Positions 25,134 to 33,233 of a stretch of 37,391 nt of DNA are shown here, piece after piece. Source of the stretch: Chloroflexota bacterium (lineage in GTDB: Bacteria > Chloroflexota > Dormibacteria > Dormibacterales > Dormibacteraceae); assembly GCA_005879985.1 (NCBI GenBank), contig VBIA01000126.1:1-37391 (forward strand), read 5' to 3'. The notes beneath the pieces were generated by a model. The model saw only the letters and a program-made list of their open reading frames with translations. It made no database searches and had not been told where the DNA came from. Position numbers and translations under genes: made by a program. The stretch's first letter is position 1. Every line of letters begins with the position of its first letter.

Positions 25134-26518
25134 GAGTAGCAGTAAGAGTCGGACGAAGCGTCGCCGCCTTGGAGGTGAACCTGATGCGTACGCTGCTCGA
25201 ACGTCGAGAAGAACCCATCGTCCAAGCTCAAGCCACCCTCCGGCCTGGCGTGAATCGAAGTCGCCCAGCTCTTGATCCCTTCGGGATAGAACTGCTCATC
25301 CCAACTTGCGTACAGCGAGTTGGTTAAATAGGCGCGATTTCCGTCGCGGCTGAGCTCGACCATCTGCGGGCCGCCGTTCAGAGGTCCGCTCTTCGGATGC
25401 GCGGCCTTGCGCACGATGCCACCGAGGTGAACGCTACCTGTCTTCTTGGGCTTGAACGGATCGCTGACGTCGAACTGGAGGAATTCGCCGGTCCCCCATG
25501 CTGAGACGTACAGCCAACGATCGTCCAGCGAAAGGTTGATGTCAGTGACCAGGGGCGGCACGGCCTTGAAGCCCTTGAGTAGTGGCGGCAGGTCGTTGGG
25601 ATCGGCAGGCTCGGCAGGGATCTCGATGACTTTCTCGACTTTGTAAGTTGACCCGTCCAGATACCACGTCCAGATCGATGAGCTGAGGTCCTTCAAGCTG
25701 ACGACCACACCGACGAATCCGTGCGCCTTGCTAGGATCGTGGGCGGGACGAAGCTCGAGCACCATCTGCTGCTCCTTGCCGAGGTCGATCTCCTGACGAT
25801 GGCGTCGCTTCGGCAGGTCCCAGATGTGGAGCTTGTGGCCGTATTGGCCGGCAAGTAGGAGCTCAGGATTGACACCGGCCTCGACCATGTTGGGAGTGCC
25901 CCATTCACTGGTGATGGCGGTGTCGTAGCCGAGATGCCACCAGAAGTCATAGGCCAGCTGCTGCGGCCCGCGGTCGAGCTCCCAGCGACCTTTGACCGCA
26001 AAGGTGTCGTGGTCGATGACGAAGATCCCGCCAGGAGCATTGCCATCCGGAGCGCCGAGCGCGCTCACGTAGATACCGTCGGGCCCACAGTGAATGGTGT
26101 GCGGGCGGCTGTAGCCCGCCCGCTCGGCGATCTCTTTCGCCTCGATCGTGTGCACGAGTTTAGGTTGTTTGGGATCTGGCTTGATGTCGAAAATGTAGAT
26201 GCGGGATGAGCGCAATCCGGGAACCAGCAAGTAGCGTCGCTCGAGATGAGGATGGGCGGCGTACGGGCACAGGGCCGAGCTGCACACATTCCATCCGAAG
26301 TGGTGGAACTCGTCACCCACGTTCGGAACTTCGGCGCGGCCGACCTGCGTGCCAAAACCAGCCGACTTTGGGTCGACGTCCAGCGTCAATAGCCCGTCCG
26401 GCTTTTTTCGGTTCGGATCGAATGTGACCATGTAGGCCAGCGTTTCGACTGGCGCTTTTGCCGCGAGGCGGGGCGAGGGGTAGAAGGTTTGATCGGGTTT
26501 GAGAAGGGTGGTTGCCAT
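25130..26518 (-). CDS. Selenium-binding protein SBP56 / methanethiol oxidase family
   Basis: HHFGWNVCSSALCPYAAHPHLERRYLLVPGLRSSRIYIFD; QVHLQGGDASSDSYCYS C-terminus; AAAGGAG SD. Confidence 0.93.
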   Translation of the reverse strand: MATTLLKPDQTFYPSPRLAAKAPVETLAYMVTFDPNRKKPDGLLTLDVDPKSAGFGTQVGRAEVPNVGDEFHHFGWNVCSSALCPYAAHPHLERRYLLVPGLRSSRIYIFDIKPDPKQPKLVHTIEAKEIAERAGYSRPHTIHCGPDGIYVSALGAPDGNAPGGIFVIDHDTFAVKGRWELDRGPQQLAYDFWWHLGYDTAITSEWGTPNMVEAGVNPELLLAGQYGHKLHIWDLPKRRHRQEIDLGKEQQMVLELRPAHDPSKAHGFVGVVVSLKDLSSSIWTWYLDGSTYKVEKVIEIPAEPADPNDLPPLLKGFKAVPPLVTDINLSLDDRWLYVSAWGTGEFLQFDVSDPFKPKKTGSVHLGGIVRKAAHPKSGPLNGGPQMVELSRDGNRAYLTNSLYASWDEQFYPEGIKSWATSIHARPEGGLSLDDGFFSTFEQRTHQVHLQGGDASSDSYCYS

Positions 26519-26620
26519 GAGCTTCTCCTTTCAAGCGCCCAGGGGGGCAGGGGTTCACTCGGTTGAAAGGACAGGTCCCCATCGACCGGGCCGGGGGCCC
26601 GGCGCTAGCGACCTAACAGG
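26519..26620 (-). promoter_or_regulatory. Structured 5' leader with Shine-Dalgarno sequestering inverted repeat
   Basis: TTGAAAGGA/TCCTTTCAA perfect 9-bp repeat (26526-26534 and 26563-26571), alternative GCGCC/GGCGC and GGGCC/GGCCC stems. Confidence 0.55.
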
Positions 26621-27317
26621 TACAGAAGCAGTGCGGCGCCTCTATGAGCCGGTGGGCCGGGAACCGGAGGTCGAGCTCCATCCATTTGGAGTTTATACCC
26701 GAGCCAATGAATTCGCTGTCGACCGTCGCCGACTGCTCTCCGGAGAGTGATGGGGCGCCGTTGGGATCGAGCTCAACGCGCATCCGTTGGTCTTCGCGAA
26801 CCGCGGCCCCCACAGCTGGCTCGTGAATAGCTTCGCCACTAAGTCCTAGCTTGCCTGAGTCGGAGCCGAAGCTCTTTTGTCGTGCTTCGGGCCGAATCAG
26901 CACACCCTGTTGGTGCTCGCGCAGCGGTGCGGCCGCCGCAGCCAGCGCGGCGGCCGATCTTGCGGCTCAGGGCAGCGGTTTCAATCGCGCGGCTGACGCT
27001 GCCCGCGCCGCCTGGGTTGGGCGCGAGATACAGGGGGTTAAGAACCTCCACGCTGAGCGGCGAAGCCCGCACCCCTGGCTGTCGGGCCCCGCACTCGCAA
27101 CCGGCGTGTTCTTGTTGGATTCTGTCGCGATGTTCGGCGCCACATTTTGCAACGGACCGACGTTTTGAGATGCCGGTGTGACTCTCGCCGGAGAACGGCG
27201 TAGCGCTTGAGTTTGTCGCCCTAGATCGGAGCCGTTCGGCTGCCAAGTTTCGATAACAATTCGCCATCGATGACTGCGGATCACGCGACCTAGCCCGAGG
27301 CGCGGCCGTTCGACAAG

Positions 27318-27821
27318 TCAGGTCTTCCGCTCACGAATTTGCTCGAGCGTGCGCCGCAGAAGCGGCAGCTGAGCTAGATCCTTATCCCGACCGGCCGCTT
27401 CTTTGGAGCGGATGACATCGCGTAACGAGGCGACTGATACAGAGATCCCGGGACCTATTCGCGTGCGCAACGCCTCTCGGCGAAGATCGCGGTAGCCCCG
27501 CGTGCCTGACGGCGTGAAGCAAATATCAAGCTCGCCGGCGGATGTGGTCAGCGTCCACAAGTCGGCGGTTCGCAGCATATGCGCGTCGAGCGGAAACGGG
27601 ACGCCCCCCCTGTCGCTCGGACTCCGCAAGCGGGCGCGAAGCTCTTTGAGCGCCGCCACGAGACGTTCGAGGTTCGCCTTGTCGGTCGCAGGCGTGATGT
27701 CGATGTCCTCAGTCACAACCGGAGCGCCTGCAATGCGGGCGGCGGCGGCGCCGATCAGAACGAATCGGACCCGATGGCGCTCCAGGGCTCCCAGGATCTT
27801 TAGCGGATCAGGCTCGGACAC
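27318..27821 (-). CDS. Nucleotidyltransferase-like protein (AbiEii/MNT-type fold)
   Basis: RVRFVLIGAAAARIAGAPVVTEDIDITP (G-x-DxD layout). Confidence 0.78.
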   Translation of the reverse strand: MSEPDPLKILGALERHRVRFVLIGAAAARIAGAPVVTEDIDITPATDKANLERLVAALKELRARLRSPSDRGGVPFPLDAHMLRTADLWTLTTSAGELDICFTPSGTRGYRDLRREALRTRIGPGISVSVASLRDVIRSKEAAGRDKDLAQLPLLRRTLEQIRERKT

Positions 27822-28137
27822 TACGAGGCCTGGCTGTCAGCGCGCCGAATTGCCGGCCGGCCATCAGGCCACGCCGCAGCCGTTCGGCTGGGGTGCGGCG
27901 TAGTTCGCGCTCGATCAGGACCTGGTCGTGATTGCTAGGGTCGACCCTGGCTAGCCTCATGCTCAACTCGAAACCGGCGGCTCTGATCAGGGAGCGCAAC
28001 CGCTCCAGGCTCGGAGTCACCTCGTAGCGTTCGTAGCGGCCGATCAGAGATGGCGGCACCCCGCTCCGCCGGCTGAGTTCCGCCTGCGAGATGCCCGCTC
28101 GGCGTCTGGCCTCGACCAGCAAATCCCCGCCTACCAT
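27808..28137 (-). CDS. XRE-family HTH protein
   Basis: ARRRAGISQAELSRRSGVPPSLIGRYERYEVTPSLERLRSLIRAAG; 14-bp overlap with the NTase gene. Confidence 0.9.
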   Translation of the reverse strand: MVGGDLLVEARRRAGISQAELSRRSGVPPSLIGRYERYEVTPSLERLRSLIRAAGFELSMRLARVDPSNHDQVLIERELRRTPAERLRRGLMAGRQFGALTARPRSVRA

Positions 28138-28274
28138 CGAATATCAGTTTAACGCCAAATATGTGCTCATTTGGACGGCCGCCAGATCGAGAACGCGCAG
28201 AACCGCCTGCCTTCGAATGGGGCGAACCAATGTCCGCCGGGAGCTAACTCGCAATCTCGAATGGCAGATTGGGC

Positions 28275-28319
28275 TACCAGGTGGAAGGCATCATTACCAT
28301 GTGGTAATATAAACTACCA
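28275..28319. promoter_or_regulatory. Three TACCA operator elements at exact 20-bp spacing over a TAATAT -10-like box
   Basis: TACCA at 28275, 28295, 28315; ATTACCA-TG-TGGTAAT palindrome 28293-28308. Confidence 0.65.
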
Positions 28320-28943
28320 ATGCGCCTTGATGAGCCTTTGGACGACATCTTTGCCACCGCCAGCCATGTAAGGCTGCTCCGCGCTTTGTTCGCGCTTCCG
28401 CATGACGTTGGCAGGAGCGGCCGCGACTTGGCACGGCGCGCCGGGGTCTCCCATCCACGCGCAAACCAGGTACTGGCCGACCTTGCCGCGCAGGGGCTGG
28501 TCGCGGTGCAACGGATACCGCGGACGGGCCTCTATCGCATTAACCGGCGCCATGCCCTGGCTGAGCCACTTCGCGAGCTCTTCGAGTTGGAACCAAAGTT
28601 GAAATTTGAACTCCTCTCGCTCGTGGCAATGGAACTGAAGGCGCGGCATCTCCCTATTAAGGAGGCCCGGATTTTTGGCAGTGCGGCTCGAGGCGCGATG
28701 GCGGCGACGAGTGACGTCGACCTTGCCTTGGTTACAGCGCGTGAGAGCGTAGCCGCGGTAGAGGCCGCGGCGCAGGAAATAGCCGAGACGGCCCGTGAAC
28801 GGTTCGGGACGCGATTGAATGTGCTGGTGGGTTCACCATCGCTCGAGAAATTGAGCAAGGGCCGTCAAGCGGGACAAGGTATCTGGCAGGCGATAGAGCG
28901 TGATGGCATCGATGTACTTGCGCCTCTTAAGGCCGCCAACTGA
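28320..28943 (+). CDS. wHTH-fused MNT-type nucleotidyltransferase (TA antitoxin-like)
   Basis: N-terminal wHTH (GRSGRDLARRAGVSHPRANQVLADLAAQGLV) and IFGSAARGAMAATSDVDLALV. Confidence 0.88.
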   Translation: MRLDEPLDDIFATASHVRLLRALFALPHDVGRSGRDLARRAGVSHPRANQVLADLAAQGLVAVQRIPRTGLYRINRRHALAEPLRELFELEPKLKFELLSLVAMELKARHLPIKEARIFGSAARGAMAATSDVDLALVTARESVAAVEAAAQEIAETARERFGTRLNVLVGSPSLEKLSKGRQAGQGIWQAIERDGIDVLAPLKAAN

Positions 28944-29356
28944 TGGCAAGGGGCAAGACGGTGCAAGTCCGGGGCAACGAGGCCCGGCTCTATTTGGACA
29001 AGGCTGTTCAATTCATTGAACAGGCCCGGGCCGGACTCGATGCCGGCCGCAACGACGCGGCGCTCTTAGAAGCAATTCATGCTGCAATCAGCGGTACCGA
29101 CGCAGTGACCACGGCGCTAGCCGGCGTTCGTTCGACCGACCCGGACCACCAGCGGGCGGCAGACTTGCTAGAGGACATCGTGGCTGTGTCCGACGACCGC
29201 CAACGGGCGCGTCAGCTGAGATCCCTGCTTGCGCGCAAGAATGCAGTGGAATACGAATCCCGGAAGACCAGCCCAAAAGAGGCGCGCGATGGTGTCGAAC
29301 GGGCTGGCCGTATCGTGGATTGGGCTAAGGAAGTACTGGCAGCGGCCCGACTCTAG
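28943..29356 (+). CDS. HEPN-domain-like protein (divergent motif)
   Basis: Helical, small, starts in TGATG overlap with MNT gene; LRSLLARKNAVEYES at motif position. Confidence 0.75.
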   Translation: MARGKTVQVRGNEARLYLDKAVQFIEQARAGLDAGRNDAALLEAIHAAISGTDAVTTALAGVRSTDPDHQRAADLLEDIVAVSDDRQRARQLRSLLARKNAVEYESRKTSPKEARDGVERAGRIVDWAKEVLAAARL

Positions 29357-29511
29357 AGCCAACGTTGCTGACGACAAGACACCCATATTCGATAGCACCG
29401 ACTCAGCGGCCTCGAACTCCAGAAGCCAGTCTTTGTGAAGAGACCGGCAGCTGCGGCTCAGGCGCGGTTGACGGCGGTCGCAGAGTGGGCATCACGCATC
29501 CTCAAGGGGAA

Positions 29512-30106
29512 AGTGAATCGTGTTGACCGCGTGGGCGCTGTTCTGGTGAGTGTGCTGCTGGCCGCTGGGCTCACCACGTGTGGCAACGGATCGACCGCTG
29601 CTGGGCCGCCCTCATCGCCCTCATCAGCACCTACCTCCCCCACATCAACGCCAATGGCATGGTGGAGCACTTACTCGAGCAAGATGTGGGGGTATTCGTT
29701 CAAATTCCCGCCGGAATGGACTGACCTGGGTGATCTGGGCGCCGGCAAGACCGAGGAGTATCTATCTAACGTGCCTGTTGGCTCTCCTGAAGGCCTCGAT
29801 TCAAACGGCATTTTTCTAGCTATTTCGATTCATCAGTTCTCCGGCCGGGCTTGCGCCCAACACGGACTTGCAAATGCGACGGTCGATCGGCAAGACGCGA
29901 TCGATGTCGACGGGCTGTCGGCAACGCTCTACATACTGTCGGGCCAATTGCCCTATATGGAGCTAAATCTCGAGAAGGACACGTATTGCTACATGTTCTC
30001 GTTCGTGTTCGGGAGCCGATCGGCACGAGATGCGAATGAGAGCACCGCGCAGATGATTCTCGGCCAGACGTTTAAGTTCGGCCAACCAACAGCGCCCGCT
30101 CCGTGA
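29512..30106 (+). CDS. Putative lipoprotein of unknown function
   Basis: GTG start after AAGGGGA; VGAVLVSVLLAAGLTTCGNGS lipobox; Ser/Thr/Pro linker then WGYSFKFPPEWTDLG domain. Confidence 0.75.
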
Positions 30107-30171
30107 GTCGGCGGGCTCTACTGGCCGGGGTGCTTATCTTCGCCCTCGCCTCAGTACAGATTGAGGCGTGA
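30103..30171 (+). CDS. 22-aa hydrophobic peptide ORF in GTGA overlap
   Basis: VSRRALLAGVLIFALASVQIEA*. Confidence 0.25.
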   Translation: MSRRALLAGVLIFALASVQIEA

Positions 30172-30685
30172 GTCGCACAATCTACGCGGCACTTCCCAAC
30201 ACTGCAGGTCGAGTCGCCCGTTATGCAAGCTAGCTCCACGGCTGTGCTCCAACTACCGTGGCCGGCGCGTATTACCTCGCTTCATGCAGCAAGAATTCAA
30301 GGCACGCGGAGTTTGCAAAGTGGGACGGTCGGCTGATATTTCCGTCGGGGAGGATTTACCTTGCGGGCCGTCCCACTCCGAAAGTCCAACGCGTCATTCG
30401 GATGGACTGATCGTTATTGGGCAAGTTATGTTTTCGCACAGTGGAAAACCCAAGCTGTACCTGGCGGGCCGCTGAAGGCCTCGTGCACGCCGCACTTGCG
30501 GCGCAGGCTGCGCCCGGGAAGGATCACGCCAAAGGGGACCGCTACGGACGCGGTAAGCATCCCGCCGACCGCAAAGTTGTGCTCGCACGACTGTGCGTCA
30601 GGACAGTCAATGCTTCCCGGCGTCGGATCCCACTGGAGCCAGCGCGCTGAGGCTGGGAGAACGGCTCACGGTAGGAGCTCCTCGC

Positions 30686-31579
30686 TCAGGTTCGATTCGC
30701 GTGCCCGGCTTGCGGCGCAGCTCGCTGTATCTCTTGTACCGGGGTGATGTGGTAGTGCAGGTGGAGCACTGACAGGCCCAACCAACGCACGAAGTGGTCG
30801 GTGCGAACTGAGCCGTCGACGTCGGGATACACGTGAAAGACTTCCTTGAGCGGGCGCACGTACCACACTCGGATACGCCCCGGTCCTGCTTCCGTGATCC
30901 GATAGAATCCCGGGTCCCCGAATCGATGACCAGACGAGATGAGCTTCAGTGATCCATCCGTCTGCGCCTCTGGTCTGAGCAGCACCGTCGCGTTGCCGCG
31001 CACAACAGGAAACACGGTCTTCACGCAAGGTCCGGACCCGGGCGGTGTGGCAGTCGAGTAGAAGCCTGAATAGATAACGAGGCCGCTTGCGAGGTTGCGG
31101 CGCAGCCAGCTCGTGAACGCCACGTGTCCCGATTGATCCACCAGCTGCTCGACCTCGCTCGTCATGCCGCGCGCGGTCTCGAGCGGGTACATCGGAAAGT
31201 TCAGCTGCTCCATGCGGCGGCTGACGAAATTGATCAGCATCCATCCGAAGGGCCAGAACAGCGGCGACCACTGCGACCACACGTCGAGGTGGTAGCGGCC
31301 GGTGTGCTCGTAGAAGTCGCGCACCGATGGGTGCAGGCGACCTGAATCGAACCCATCGCCGTCCAGGTATGCGCAGTCCGGCAGCAGCCCGAGGTCAGAG
31401 CCGGTGTTCACTTCGAGTCCGGCCCGGGCGGCGACGGAGCGATGGAAGCCCGCGCCGATCCGTGGCGGACCCGTCGGACCGTCCAGCCAGGGGACGGTGC
31501 TCCTATCGACCCGGCGGCCGAAGAGGAAGCAGAGGAACAGGATCACGGCCCCGACAAGGCTGCCCATCAGGCTCCGCAC
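30686..31579 (-). CDS. Conserved hypothetical protein, N-terminal TM
   Basis: Inferred GTG at 31579 (VRSLMGSLVGAVILFLCFLFGRR); LDVWSQWSPLFWPFGWMLINFVSRRMEQLNFPM; RIRVWYVRPLKEVFHVY. Confidence 0.75.
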   Translation of the reverse strand: MRSLMGSLVGAVILFLCFLFGRRVDRSTVPWLDGPTGPPRIGAGFHRSVAARAGLEVNTGSDLGLLPDCAYLDGDGFDSGRLHPSVRDFYEHTGRYHLDVWSQWSPLFWPFGWMLINFVSRRMEQLNFPMYPLETARGMTSEVEQLVDQSGHVAFTSWLRRNLASGLVIYSGFYSTATPPGSGPCVKTVFPVVRGNATVLLRPEAQTDGSLKLISSGHRFGDPGFYRITEAGPGRIRVWYVRPLKEVFHVYPDVDGSVRTDHFVRWLGLSVLHLHYHITPVQEIQRAAPQAGHANRT

Positions 31580-31703
31580 GGATCCACTGTAACCATCCGA
31601 CTTCGCGTCTTGACCGCGTGATGAAAGACCCAGCGGACCTGTGTCGGGTGTCACACCCGCAACCCACGCCGAGATAGCCTGGCCCGGGCTTGACCGCGCA
31701 CAA

Positions 31704-32096
31704 TCAATCGTCGCTTTCGACGCTGGGATATCCGCCCTTCGCGTCATGGCTCTCGTTGCCGACGAGCGCGGGCCAGAAAACGCAGAGCAAGGTCATGGGG
31801 CTTGTCACGCGCAGGATGTGTCGATCGTGCTGGTCCAACGTATACATGGTGCCGGGATCAAGCTGGTGGGCCTTTCCGCTCGCCACCTCGATTACCTCGC
31901 CATTGCCTGCGATGCAGTAGTTGGCCTCGAAATGATTTGCATACTCGAGGTCGAGCTCGGTGCCGGCGTCGATCTCGGTGAGATGAAGCGAGAATTTCAC
32001 GCCGTCGTCCCGACGCAGGAGCCGACGGCTTCGCCAGCCCTCTCCCCGAACATCTCGCTCAGTTCCCGCCAACTCGACCAAGTTGCGAACGATCAT
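31704..32096 (-). CDS. ectC: L-ectoine synthase
   Basis: MIVRNLVELAGTERDVRGEGWRSRRLL...NHFEANYCIAGNGEVIE...LDPGTMYTLDQHDRHIL...CVFWPALVGNESHD. Confidence 0.92.
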   Translation of the reverse strand: MIVRNLVELAGTERDVRGEGWRSRRLLRRDDGVKFSLHLTEIDAGTELDLEYANHFEANYCIAGNGEVIEVASGKAHQLDPGTMYTLDQHDRHILRVTSPMTLLCVFWPALVGNESHDAKGGYPSVESDD

Positions 32097-32142
32097 TGCA
32101 GCGCCCCTTAATTGACTACCAGGCGGCTTCTATTCGCTCAAG

Positions 32143-33006
32143 ATGATGCGGCACATGCCCGCCGCCCTTACTGCCCGCGAGACGTCTGAGGTCGCCCGCG
32201 CCAACCAATCCGGCAAGCAGCCGGTCGTGTTCATCCATGGGCTCTGGCTGCTCGCGAGCAGCTGGGACCGCTGGGCCGATCTGTTCGAGCAAGCCGGCTA
32301 CTCGGCGGTGAAGCCGGGCTGGCCCGACGACCCGGAGACCGTCGCCGACGCGAAGGCCCGGCCGGAGGCGTTTGCGCGCAAGGGAGTCGGCCAGGTCGCC
32401 GGCCACATGGAGACCGTGATCCGCGGACTCACGCGCAAGCCCGCGGTAATCGGTCATTCATTTGGCGGGCTGCTCGCGCAGATCGTCGCGGGCCATGGAC
32501 TTGCCGCCGCCTCGGTCGCGGTCGACCCCGCTCCGTTTCGCGGCGTCTTGCCGCTGCCGTTCTCCGCGCTGCGAGCCGCGAGCGCGGCACTGAGCAACCC
32601 GGCCAATGTCAACAGGGCGGTGTCGCTGAGCAGTGCGCAGTTCCGATTCGCGTTTGCTAACGCCGTCGGCGAGGACGAGGCGAAGCAGCTGTATGAGAGC
32701 TACGCGGTGCCCGCACCCGGGAAGCCGCTGTTTCAGGCGGCGTTTGCGAACGTCAATCCGCGCACAGAGGTCAAGGTCGACACCATGAATCCAGACCGCG
32801 GACCGATGCTGCTGATCTCCGGCGACAAGGACAACACCGTGCCGTGGGCGATCGTCAACGCTTCGTACAAGCTGCAGAAACGGAACCCAGGCACGACCGA
32901 GGTCGTCAGGATTCCCAACCGCGGCCATTCGCTGACCATCGACAGCGGCTGGCGCGAGGTCGCGCAAACCGCGCTCGACTTCATCAAGCGTTTCGCGGCG
33001 CCCTGA
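32143..33006 (+). CDS. Alpha/beta hydrolase
   Basis: VVFIHGLWLLASSW, VIGHSFGGLLAQ nucleophile elbow, RGHSLTIDSGW. Confidence 0.93.
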   Translation: MMRHMPAALTARETSEVARANQSGKQPVVFIHGLWLLASSWDRWADLFEQAGYSAVKPGWPDDPETVADAKARPEAFARKGVGQVAGHMETVIRGLTRKPAVIGHSFGGLLAQIVAGHGLAAASVAVDPAPFRGVLPLPFSALRAASAALSNPANVNRAVSLSSAQFRFAFANAVGEDEAKQLYESYAVPAPGKPLFQAAFANVNPRTEVKVDTMNPDRGPMLLISGDKDNTVPWAIVNASYKLQKRNPGTTEVVRIPNRGHSLTIDSGWREVAQTALDFIKRFAAP

Positions 33007-33021
33007 CCGCCCGGGGGACTC

Positions 33022-33204
33022 TTAACGCGGCGCGCCGCGTGGCAGCAGCACGATGATCAGCGTCGCCAGCGGACCGATGAACAGCGAGATGACCCACCAC
33101 CAGAAGCCCGATCGGTTCTTGCCCTGCGCGATCCCGGAGTTGATCAACGACAGAGTGAACCATCCGACAGCGAATCCGCCGTTCGTGGGGTTGATCTGTT
33201 CCAC
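33022..33204 (-). CDS. 60-aa membrane protein
   Basis: MEQINPTNGGFAVGWFTLSLINSGIAQGKNRSGFWWWVISLFIGPLATLIIVLLPRGAPR. Confidence 0.7.
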   Translation of the reverse strand: MEQINPTNGGFAVGWFTLSLINSGIAQGKNRSGFWWWVISLFIGPLATLIIVLLPRGAPR

Positions 33205-33233
33205 GAACGTAAGTTACACCGCGGTTCCGATTG

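Noticed and set aside
26613-27284. Several 60-142 aa ORFs in both strands
   Set aside because: Mutually overlapping, low complexity, no SD and no domain motif; treated as non-coding.
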